From assembly GCA_003170275.1 (NCBI GenBank), contig PNAM01000055.1:169911-213470 (forward strand): a DNA stretch of 43,560 bases, in the 5' to 3' direction. Of this stretch, positions 36,463 through 43,560 are shown piece after piece; the first letter of the stretch is position 1; each line of letters opens with the position of its first letter. Below the pieces are notes generated by a model that saw only the letters and a program-made list of their open reading frames with translations, had not been told where the DNA came from and searched no databases. A program made the translations under genes and the position numbers. The DNA is from Myxococcales bacterium. GTDB lineage: Bacteria; Myxococcota_A; Polyangia; Palsa-1104.

Positions 36463-36470
<8 letters not shown>
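36090..36470 (+). CDS. atpI: ATP synthase subunit I (AtpI)
   Basis: The 126-residue protein has four predicted membrane segments in the AtpI pattern: EKWTLALSAVAIAVAVLAL, AFGVTMGALLMALNAWALR, KMGVLLALVWLIIRYLHV and VIGISVFPVAIVIVAIRHAL. It is a chaperone-like factor in c-ring assembly. ATG 36090 overlaps the upstream stop; its 3' end overlaps atpB by eight bases. Confidence 0.85.
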
Positions 36471-37269
<799 letters not shown>

Positions 37270-37292
37270 GCTTTTCAACGGAGGAAATGACA

Positions 37293-37637
<345 letters not shown>

Positions 37638-37655
37638 GACTTTCGGTACGCGTGC

Positions 37656-37684
37656 TGCATCCCTCCTCGACCCGGAGGGATGCA
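37656..37684 (+). promoter_or_regulatory. Perfect hairpin after atpE that covers a Shine-Dalgarno
   Basis: TGCATCCCTCC (37656-37666) pairs perfectly with GGAGGGATGCA (37674-37684) across a seven-base loop, giving an 11-bp stem. The right arm contains the GGAGGG ribosome site and the first base of ATG 37684. A T-rich run (ATTTTTG) follows only after the ATG, so it is weak as an intrinsic terminator. It may repress translation of the next gene or stabilise the atp mRNA end. Confidence 0.6.
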
Positions 37685-37980
37685 TGCGATTTTTGCGAGT
37701 GTTGATCGTCACCGTGCCCCTGTGGTGCGCGTGCAAAGAGCAAGGAAGCCCGGCCGGTGGCGCCCAGATGACCCGGGAAGCGCAGTCCGGCGGCTACAAT
37801 CCCGAGAACGACTCGCGCGCGCACGCCGGCCTGCCTTCGCAGACACCACCGTCCCTACCCAAGCTGGCCGCTCCCTCGCTGGACGACCTGGGGCTCGCTC
37901 GCGAAGCGCAGCCCGCCCCGCCGCCGCCGCAAGAAGACCTTCCCGCCCCGAAAGGCAAGGCGGGCGGCACGCTCCAATAA
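37684..37980 (+). CDS. Small proline-rich exported protein, function unknown
   Basis: The 98-residue product has a hydrophobic N-terminus (MRFLRVLIVTVPLWCAC) that could be a signal peptide; Cys 15 or 17 could be a lipidation site but the lipobox is not standard. The rest is Pro/Ala/Gly-rich (QPAPPPPQEDLPAPKG), so it is disordered and probably a short periplasmic tether. The Shine-Dalgarno and ATG lie in a hairpin. I see no family match. Confidence 0.6.
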   Translation: MRFLRVLIVTVPLWCACKEQGSPAGGAQMTREAQSGGYNPENDSRAHAGLPSQTPPSLPKLAAPSLDDLGLAREAQPAPPPPQEDLPAPKGKAGGTLQ

Positions 37981-38020
37981 GAGGCACGCCCTTCGCATCG
38001 GGTCGATGTGGAGGCACCTT

Positions 38021-38290
38021 ATGAAGAGTCGCATGGGATGGATCGCGCTCGCCGCGGGCCTGTTGGCCGCGTCCGCAGCGCCGGCGTTCGCCGACGAACC
38101 AAAGAGCGAGCAGGCGCCCGCCCCCGAGGTGAGAGAGCCCTCAGACGTTCAGACGCGTCAGATCGCCGACCCGAACCGCGGCGCCGGCCGCGAGGTGCTG
38201 GTGCGCGACCACGACGATCCGCTGTTCATGGTGCCGCACCCCGCCGAGTCTAGTCGCACCCCGGGAACGCGTTCACGTACTGAACGGTAA
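38021..38290 (+). CDS. Small exported protein, function unknown
   Basis: The 89-residue product has a clear Sec signal peptide (MKSRMGWIALAAGLLAASAA, then PAFA) followed by an acidic and Pro-rich mature part with no known motif. A GGAGG site precedes ATG 38021. The last 41 bases overlap the convergent repeat-protein gene, which is a long overlap; the C-terminus SSRTPGTRSRTER may be an accident of that overlap. Confidence 0.6.
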   Translation: MKSRMGWIALAAGLLAASAAPAFADEPKSEQAPAPEVREPSDVQTRQIADPNRGAGREVLVRDHDDPLFMVPHPAESSRTPGTRSRTER

Positions 38291-38597
38291 AATCGGGAAA
38301 CGCATCGACGATCTGCACCGTGAAGTCGGGGAACGCGTCGACGAATTGCCACTTGCCCGGCCCGTCGGGAAACGCGGTCACCTTCTGCACCTTGATGTCG
38401 GGAAACGCGTTCACGATCTTGATCTTGTACTTGGGAAACGCGTTGACGATCTTCACCTTGCCGTGCAGCTGACACACGCCGCCCTTGGTCATCGCGATCG
38501 GGCACTCGCCCGCGTGCGCGACCTTGCGCGTCCCGAGCCCGAACCAGCCGCCCGCGACCACGGCCACGATCGATCCACCCACCAGCCATGCCTTCAT
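38250..38597 (-). CDS. Eleven-residue repeat protein, possible 7_1-knot family member
   Basis: The 115-residue protein has a signal or membrane anchor (residues 1-20) and a spacer with Cys 32 and Cys 42, then six copies of a short strand unit ending in AFP: at residues 53-55, 64-66, 75-77, 88-90, 99-101 and 110-112. The spacing is 11, 11, 13, 11, 11; the third-to-fourth gap has an inserted GPGKW turn. A copy reads like QIVDAFPDFTV. From memory, the small septoil-knot proteins consist of such repeats (VxSFPDxKV) with the same central PGKW turn. A ribosome site GGGGG precedes ATG 38597. Confidence 0.75.
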   Translation of the reverse strand: MKAWLVGGSIVAVVAGGWFGLGTRKVAHAGECPIAMTKGGVCQLHGKVKIVNAFPKYKIKIVNAFPDIKVQKVTAFPDGPGKWQFVDAFPDFTVQIVDAFPDFTVQYVNAFPGCD

Positions 38598-38629
38598 CGC
38601 ATCCCCCTTTTTGGTTGAACGAGCCTACG

Positions 38630-39292
38630 TCAACGCTTCTCGAATCTTGCGTACGAGCGATCGCGGTCGGCGCGGATGTCGTCGAGGATCGCCTGCAGCC
38701 GCGGGATCCCCTCGCGCCCGGCGGTGGCGAAGTTGTCGCGCGCGATCTGCTCGGAGACCGACACCTCCTTCGCGCGCCGCTCGAGCTCGGCCAACCCCTG
38801 CGCCGAGAACTCGAACAGGTACTTGCCGTCGATGGGCGAGTTGCCCTTGACCGCGTCGAGCACCGAAAAGCGCACCAGCTGGATGGTCGGATCGGGCGCG
38901 CGGCGGAAGAACATCACCAGGCGCCGCGGCGACTCCGCGCCGTAGTCGCCGTCCGGATGAAACATGGCCATCGCGAACGGCGGCGGGCGGCGCGCCTGGT
39001 CGCGCGCGCGCAGCTCGCTGACGAAACGCTCGAAGCCCTCCGGCGGAAGGCCGAGCCGCGGGTAGATGAGCAGCGCTACCGCCAGGCCCTCCTCCGCCTC
39101 GAGCTCCGAGATCGCCGCCAGCCCCGACGCCGGATCGGGCGTCTCGTCGAGCAGGACCCGCCGCGTCACCGCGCGACCGGTGCGTGCGCCGCGCGCGAAC
39201 GGACAGACGTCGTGCCCCTCGACCAGCTCGGTCAGGTAGCGATCGTTGATCCGCAGGACCTCGGCGATGAACTCAGAATTTGTTGGTGACAC
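38630..39292 (-). CDS. DUF1415 family protein
   Basis: The 220-residue protein begins with an unusual GTG 39292 and has the DUF1415 motif VCPFARGART near residues 28-37, followed by ALLIYPRLGLPPEGFERFV and, near the middle, FAMAMFHPDGDYG. The function of the family is unknown. The start overlaps the end of the cyclic-nucleotide-binding gene by 20 bases, so the two are probably co-transcribed. Confidence 0.82.
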   Translation of the reverse strand: MSPTNSEFIAEVLRINDRYLTELVEGHDVCPFARGARTGRAVTRRVLLDETPDPASGLAAISELEAEEGLAVALLIYPRLGLPPEGFERFVSELRARDQARRPPPFAMAMFHPDGDYGAESPRRLVMFFRRAPDPTIQLVRFSVLDAVKGNSPIDGKYLFEFSAQGLAELERRAKEVSVSEQIARDNFATAGREGIPRLQAILDDIRADRDRSYARFEKR

Positions 39293-39743
39293 TCAGGAAC
39301 GTCATCTTGTCGTTGGTCTCGCGCAACCGACCCGACAGCGTGCGCACGAAGTTCCACAACAGCTCGTACGCCAGATCGCGATCGACGAACAGGAGATCCT
39401 CGAGGTCCTCCTTGCGGATCACGAACAGCCGGCACTTCTCGTGGACGATCGCGTGCGCCGAGCGCGGGAAGTCGTCGATCAACGCCATCTCGCCGAAGTA
39501 CGCGCCTGCCTTGAGCACCGCCAGCGCCTCTTCGCCCATGCCCGGCACCAGCCGCGAGATGCGCACCGCGCCGTCGATGATGAGGTAGAACTTATCGCCC
39601 TTGTCGCCCTCGGCGAAGATGGTGGTCGCGCCGCGGTGCTCCTCTTCGCTGCCGATGTCGGCGATGCGGCGCAGGTACGCGGCGGGCAATCCCGAGAAGA
39701 ACTTGATCTTGCCGAGCAGCTCGATCGCTTCCGCCGGCGTCAT
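39273..39743 (-). CDS. Cyclic-nucleotide-binding domain protein without DNA-binding domain
   Basis: The 156-residue protein is a single cNMP-binding beta-barrel domain: VFAEGDKGDKFYLIIDGAV-type segment (FAEGDKGDKFYLIIDG), then the phosphate-binding cassette AYFGEMALIDDFPRSAHAIV. There is no helix-turn-helix, so it is not a CRP transcription factor; it may regulate a partner protein. The start ATG 39743 follows TTGAGT-N17-TACACT by eight bases and lacks a Shine-Dalgarno. Confidence 0.88.
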   Translation of the reverse strand: MTPAEAIELLGKIKFFSGLPAAYLRRIADIGSEEEHRGATTIFAEGDKGDKFYLIIDGAVRISRLVPGMGEEALAVLKAGAYFGEMALIDDFPRSAHAIVHEKCRLFVIRKEDLEDLLFVDRDLAYELLWNFVRTLSGRLRETNDKMTFLSVTNKF

Positions 39744-39751
39744 GGTCTGAG

Positions 39752-39780
39752 AGTGTACCGCGACTACGTCAGTGACTCAA
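39752..39780 (-). promoter_or_regulatory. Near-leaderless promoter of the cyclic-nucleotide-binding gene
   Basis: On the minus strand TTGAGT (complement at 39775-39780), a 17-base spacer and TACACT (complement at 39752-39757) precede ATG 39743 by eight bases. Transcription would start within one or two bases of the start codon. The -35 overlaps the end of trxB on the same strand. Confidence 0.6.
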
Positions 39781-40740
39781 AAAACGCTCGGCATCAATCG
39801 CCGCCATGCAGCCGGTGCCGGCCGCCGAGACGGCCTGGCGGTAGACGTGGTCGCACACGTCGCCGGCGGCGAATACGCCCGGGATCTTGGTCGCGGTCTG
39901 CGCGCTCTTGGTGCCCGGCAGGATGAGGTAGCCGTTCTCGTCCATGTCGAGCAGGCCCTTGAACAGGTCGGTGTTGGGCTGGTGGCCGATGGCGATGAAC
40001 ACGCCCGTCGCGGCCACGATGCCCACTTCGTTTGTCTTTAGGTTACGCACCCTTGCGCCGGTGACGCCGCCCTTGCCGGCGGTTCCGATGATCTCCTCGA
40101 CGCCGGTGTTGAGCATCCACGAGATCTTCGGGTTGGCGCGCGCGCGCTCGACCATGATCTTGGACGCGCGGAACTCTTCGCGGCGGTGCACCACCGTCAC
40201 CTTGGCGGCGTGCTTGGTGAGGTAGTTGGCCTCCTCCATCGCGGTGTCGCCGCCGCCGACCACCAGCACGTGCTGCTCCTTGAAGAAGAAGCCGTCGCAG
40301 GTCGCGCACGCCGAGACGCCGTAGCCCGCCAGCGTCTTCTCCGACGGCAGCCCGAGCCACTTGGCGACCGCGCCCGTCGAGATGATCAGCGCGTCGCAGG
40401 TGATGGTGGCCTCGCCCTCGACGGTCTGCGTGAACAAGGTGAACGGCCGCTTCGAGAGGTCGACCTTCTCCACGTCGCCCATCACGAACTTGGTGCCGAA
40501 GCGCTCGGCCTGATCGCGGAACAGCTTCATCAGATCCGGGCCGAGGATGCCCTTGGGAAAGCCGGGGTAGTTCTCGACCTCGGTAGTGTTGACCAGCTGG
40601 CCGCCGGGCGGTCCGCCGCGCGACAAGCCCTCGATGACGATCGGCGGCAGCGCGGCGCGCGACGCATAGATGGCGGCGGTCAGCCCCGCCGGACCGGAGC
40701 CGATGATGACGATTTTTTCGTGAAGATTGGTAGTGCTCAT
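39769..40740 (-). CDS. trxB: Thioredoxin reductase
   Basis: TrxB transfers electrons from NADPH through FAD to thioredoxin. The 323 residues have the FAD motif IIGSGPAGLTAAIYASRA, the redox pair in SACATCDGFFF (C145 and C148), the NADPH motif VVGGGDTAMEEA, and the C-terminal FAAGDVCDHVYRQAVSAAGTG. TATAGT lies nine bases before ATG 40740 with no Shine-Dalgarno, so a leaderless message is possible. It could supply reducing power to the TlpA-like protein only indirectly. Confidence 0.96.
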   Translation of the reverse strand: MSTTNLHEKIVIIGSGPAGLTAAIYASRAALPPIVIEGLSRGGPPGGQLVNTTEVENYPGFPKGILGPDLMKLFRDQAERFGTKFVMGDVEKVDLSKRPFTLFTQTVEGEATITCDALIISTGAVAKWLGLPSEKTLAGYGVSACATCDGFFFKEQHVLVVGGGDTAMEEANYLTKHAAKVTVVHRREEFRASKIMVERARANPKISWMLNTGVEEIIGTAGKGGVTGARVRNLKTNEVGIVAATGVFIAIGHQPNTDLFKGLLDMDENGYLILPGTKSAQTATKIPGVFAAGDVCDHVYRQAVSAAGTGCMAAIDAERFLSH

Positions 40741-40774
40741 GGGTGGAGCACTATAGCGTAAAAGACGGAATTTT

Positions 40775-41863
40775 CTACATTGCGCGGGCCCACACTTCGA
40801 CGATTCGCTCGGCCGCCTTGCCGTCCCACAGTGGCGGACGCTTGCCCGTCGGAAACTCGCCGGCGAGCACGCGCGCGAGCTCGCGACGCACCTTGTCGCG
40901 ATCGCGGCCGACCAGCACGTTCGAGCCCACCTCGCAGGTGATCGGCCGCTCGGTGTTCTCGCGCAGCGTCAGGCACGGCACGCCCAGCGCGGTGGTCTCC
41001 TCCTGCACGCCGCCCGAATCGGTGAGCACCAGCTTGGCCCCGTCGAGGAGCTGCACGAAGTCGAGGTAGCCCTTGGGCGGTGTCAGCTTGAGCCCCGCCG
41101 GCACGCGCATGCCCTCTTTGCGCGCCGCCTCGAGCCGCGCGTGCGTGCGCGGGTGCACCGGGAAGATCACCGGCATCTGCTCGGCCACGTCGCCGAGGAT
41201 CGCCAGGAGCCGCTCGAGCGTGGCCGGCTCGTCGACGTTCGACGGCCGGTGCAGCGTGAGCACCGCGTAACCCTTGGGGACCAGGCCGTCGGCCTCGAGC
41301 GCGTGCCGCCCGCGCGCGGCGGCCAGGTGTGCGTCGAGCGCATCGACCATCACGTTGCCGACGAAGTGGATCTGCGACTCGTCCCGTCCCTCGCGCAACA
41401 GGTGCTCGCGCGCCTCGGGCGAGTGCGTGTACAGCCCGTCGGCGATCGAGTCGGTGACGATGCGGTTGATCTCCTCCGGCATGCGCCGATCGAACGAGCG
41501 CAGCCCCGCCTCCACGTGGTCGACGGGCACGCCCTCCTTGACCGCGACCAGCGTCGCGGCAAGCGTCGAGTTCACGTCGCCGACCACCACCACCCGATCG
41601 GGGCGCTCTTTTTTGAGCACTCCCTCGAACGCGAGCATGACCTTGGCGGTCTGCTCGGCCTGCGACGCGGATCCGACGTTGAGATAATGGTTGGGCGCCG
41701 GCAGGCCGAGGTCGGCGAAGAACACGTCGTTCATCGCCGCGTCGTAGTGCTGACCGGTGTGCACCAGCACCTGGTCGAAGCGCGGATCGGCGGCCGCCGC
41801 CCGCATCACCGAGGCCACCTTCATGTAATTCGGCCGCGCGCCAACTACGTGTAGCAGCTTCAT
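40775..41863 (-). CDS. wecB: UDP-N-acetylglucosamine 2-epimerase (non-hydrolysing)
   Basis: This enzyme converts UDP-GlcNAc to UDP-ManNAc for surface polysaccharides. The 362 residues have the WecB start KLLHVVGARPNYMKVASVM, then HTGQHYDAAMNDVFF, DHVEAGLRS, and the substrate motif TDSGGVQEETTALGVPCLTLR with ENTERP. The size is normal. An AGGAAG site lies immediately before ATG 41863. It is a lone epimerase here, without adjacent sugar-nucleotide genes. Confidence 0.95.
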   Translation of the reverse strand: MKLLHVVGARPNYMKVASVMRAAAADPRFDQVLVHTGQHYDAAMNDVFFADLGLPAPNHYLNVGSASQAEQTAKVMLAFEGVLKKERPDRVVVVGDVNSTLAATLVAVKEGVPVDHVEAGLRSFDRRMPEEINRIVTDSIADGLYTHSPEAREHLLREGRDESQIHFVGNVMVDALDAHLAAARGRHALEADGLVPKGYAVLTLHRPSNVDEPATLERLLAILGDVAEQMPVIFPVHPRTHARLEAARKEGMRVPAGLKLTPPKGYLDFVQLLDGAKLVLTDSGGVQEETTALGVPCLTLRENTERPITCEVGSNVLVGRDRDKVRRELARVLAGEFPTGKRPPLWDGKAAERIVEVWARAM

Positions 41864-41906
41864 CTTCCTGGTGTTGTAAGCACCCGGAGCGGGCCGGCTA
41901 GTTAGA

Positions 41907-43016
41907 TCAGGCGGCGACCTTGGTGAAGCGCCGCACGCTCATCCACACCAGCACCGCGCTAATCACGACCAGGGCCAGCACGTGCGGCAAGAGCTCGAGC
42001 GGCCCCGCGTCGCGCAGCACCACGCCGCGCATGATCGCCACCATGTGCGTCGCCGGCAGCAGGCGCCCGATCATCTGCAGCACCACCGGCAACCCCTCGA
42101 ACGGGAAGATGTAGCCCGACAGAAAGATCGACGGCAAGAGAAACATCTGCGCCATCTGCTGCGCCTGCGCTTGCGTCTGCGCGCGGGTCGAGATGAACAG
42201 CCCGAGCGCCAACAGCGCGAACAGATAGATGACGGCCATCAAGAACAAGAACAACAGACTGCCGCGGATCGGCACGTCGAAGCCGAAGCGCATGATGAAC
42301 AGCACCATCGCCATCTCGACCAGGCCGATCGCCAGGTACGGGCCGAGCTTGCCGAGCATGAGCCCGAGCGGGTTGATGGGCGTCACCAGCAGCTGCTCGA
42401 GCGTGCCCTTCTCGCGCTCGCGCACGATCGCTACCGCCGCCAGCACCATCGCGACGATCTGCAACAAGATCGCGACCAGGCCCGGGATGATGTAGTTGGC
42501 GGTCCGCCCCGCCGGGTTGAACAAGATGATCGGCTGCGCGAACACGCCGGGCGCGTTGCCGGCGTTGAGCCGCTTGAGCTCCTCCACGTTGATCTGCGCG
42601 CTCAGCCCGTTGACCGACGCGAGCGCCTGCGCGCTGGCGGTCGAGTCCGAGCCGTCGATCAACACCAGGATCTTGGCCTGCAGGCCGCGCGAGCGCTTGT
42701 TGTGGTAGTCGGGCGGGATCACGATCCCCACGCGCGCGCGGCCGGCGACGATCTCCTCGCGCGCCTCGTGCGGATTCGGCGTGACGCGCGTGATCTTGAA
42801 GGTGCGCGTGGCGAGCAGCTGATCTTGCAGCTCGCGGCTCTCCACCGAGTGGTCCTGATCGACCACCACCGTCGGCAGGTTGCGCACCGTCTGATCGATG
42901 AAGCCGAACAGGATGAGCTGGAAGATGGGGATCGAGAACGCCGCGATCAGCGTGCCGCGATCGCGAAAGATGTGCAGGAACTCCTTGCGGAAGATCGAAT
43001 AGAACGAGGCCCACAT
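41907..43016 (-). CDS. ABC-2 type permease (YhhJ/YbhS-like)
   Basis: The 369-residue protein has one N-terminal membrane segment (LIAAFSIPIFQLILFGFI), a large extracytoplasmic domain of about 150 residues, and five C-terminal segments starting with YIIPGLVAILLQIVAMVLAAVAI. The cytosolic turn VREREKGTLEQLLVTPINPLG is diagnostic of ABC-2 permeases. The domain plan matches YhhJ/YbhS exporters of drugs or lipids. ATG 43016 lies two bases after the ATPase stop; the two form one operon. Confidence 0.93.
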   Translation of the reverse strand: MWASFYSIFRKEFLHIFRDRGTLIAAFSIPIFQLILFGFIDQTVRNLPTVVVDQDHSVESRELQDQLLATRTFKITRVTPNPHEAREEIVAGRARVGIVIPPDYHNKRSRGLQAKILVLIDGSDSTASAQALASVNGLSAQINVEELKRLNAGNAPGVFAQPIILFNPAGRTANYIIPGLVAILLQIVAMVLAAVAIVREREKGTLEQLLVTPINPLGLMLGKLGPYLAIGLVEMAMVLFIMRFGFDVPIRGSLLFLFLMAVIYLFALLALGLFISTRAQTQAQAQQMAQMFLLPSIFLSGYIFPFEGLPVVLQMIGRLLPATHMVAIMRGVVLRDAGPLELLPHVLALVVISAVLVWMSVRRFTKVAA

Positions 43017-43018
43017 GA

Positions 43019-43560
43019 CTACGCCGCTCCGCGGGCGCGCGCTTCGGCGGCCTGCTCGGTGAGGGTGACGAACACGTCCTCCAGCGACGGCGCGATCTGC
43101 CGGAAGGTCGCCTGCGGGAAGCCCGCCTGGCGCATGCGATCGGTCAGCTCGGCGTCGCTCATCTGCGCGCCCACCACCGCGTGCACCGCCTCGCCGAAGA
43201 TGGTCGCGCCCTCGCAGAACGGCTGCGCGCGGAACCAGGCGAGCGCGCGCGCGGTCTGGCGCGTCAAGATCTCGATGCGCCGCGTGTCGGGGCTGTTCAC
43301 CTCGGGCAGCTTCTTCAGCTTCTCGGGCGTGCCGTTGGCGAGCAGCTTCGACAGGTACAGGTAGCCGACCTCGCCGCAGCGCTCGGCCTCGTCCATGTAG
43401 TGCGTGGTCACCAAGAGCGTGATGCCCTCGGCGGCCAGCGCGAACAGCAGATCCCACAGCTCGCGTCGCGCGACCGGGTCGATGCCCGCGGTCGGCTCGT
43501 CGAGGAACACCACGCGCGGCTCGTGCATGAGCGCCGAGCCGAGCGCGAGCCGCTGCTTCC
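43019..43560 (-). CDS. ABC transporter ATPase, C-terminal part (5' end outside window)
   Basis: The frame is open to the window edge, so the N-terminal Walker A part lies outside. The visible start reads [14 protein letters not shown], the end of the ABC signature, then [18 protein letters not shown] (Walker B and D-loop) and [14 protein letters not shown] (H-loop). The C-terminus has an extra domain of about 100 residues. It is the ATPase partner of the permease at 41907-43016. Confidence 0.95.
   Translation of the reverse strand, partial: KQRLALGSALMHEPRVVFLDEPTAGIDPVARRELWDLLFALAAEGITLLVTTHYMDEAERCGEVGYLYLSKLLANGTPEKLKKLPEVNSPDTRRIEILTRQTARALAWFRAQPFCEGATIFGEAVHAVVGAQMSDAELTDRMRQAGFPQATFRQIAPSLEDVFVTLTEQAAEARARGAA

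Noticed and set aside
37657..37695. Intrinsic terminator after atpE
   Set aside because: The stem is perfect, but it has no U run directly after it and covers the next gene's ribosome site, so I describe it as a hairpin of uncertain role.

Overview
The window is a gene-dense, GC-rich bacterial chromosome segment with about 54 protein genes, almost no non-coding DNA and no tRNA, rRNA, insertion sequence, phage or CRISPR array that I can see. The F1Fo ATP synthase, the many GTG starts, the abundance of Cys-rich and signal-anchored lipoproteins, a tetraheme cytochrome, an HD-GYP response regulator and a FAM20-like kinase together suggest Myxococcota or a related former deltaproteobacterial group. 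This is inference from gene content; no marker was searched.

Layout. 1-2.5 kb: end of atpD, atpC and a GT-C-like membrane protein. 2.5-5.2 kb: a lipoprotein, a divergent PRPP synthetase, small unknown proteins and a Cys-rich lipoprotein. 5.2-8.3 kb (minus strand): rpsP-khpA-rimM-trmD-RNA methyltransferase-rplS-yraN, tightly overlapped, behind a good sigma70-type promoter. 8.3-15.3 kb (plus): a metallophosphatase/tetraheme cytochrome lipoprotein, RlpA, two paralogous Cys-rich lipoproteins and two ABC ATPase/permease pairs coupled by stop/start overlaps. 15.3-20.7 kb (minus): Ser/Thr dehydratase, zinc-ribbon protein, rimO, MFS transporter and a FAM20-like kinase. 20.7-24 kb: a small Cys-rich protein (plus), then minus-strand coaX, a helical unknown, a Yip1-like membrane protein and a TlpA-like thioredoxin. 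24-31.3 kb: surface lipoprotein, orphan TRAP binding protein, DUF2254 protein, coiled-coil lipoprotein, HD-GYP regulator and a rhomboid-TPR protease. 31.3-35.8 kb: gyrA, hemL and a GNAT acetyltransferase. 35.9-37.6 kb: atpZ, atpI, atpB, atpE (the Fo part, far from atpDC). 37.7-43.6 kb: small exported proteins, one made of eleven-residue repeats; a DUF1415 protein, a cyclic-nucleotide-binding protein, trxB, a UDP-GlcNAc 2-epimerase and an ABC-2 exporter cut by the window end.

The most interesting signals are: (1) a repeated promoter arrangement in which a -10 hexamer lies 6-8 bases before the start codon, implying leaderless mRNAs, with three full -35/-10 examples; (2) an eleven-residue repeat protein that resembles, from memory, the tiny 7_1-knotted repeat family; (3) a FAM20/HipA-like kinase with a membrane anchor, coupled to an MFS transporter; (4) a cytochrome with one CX3CH heme site fused to a degenerate metallophosphatase; (5) an ATP synthase c subunit with a signal peptide and Gln/Glu/Ser/Tyr at sodium-type spacing; (6) a perfect hairpin that buries the Shine-Dalgarno of the gene after atpE.
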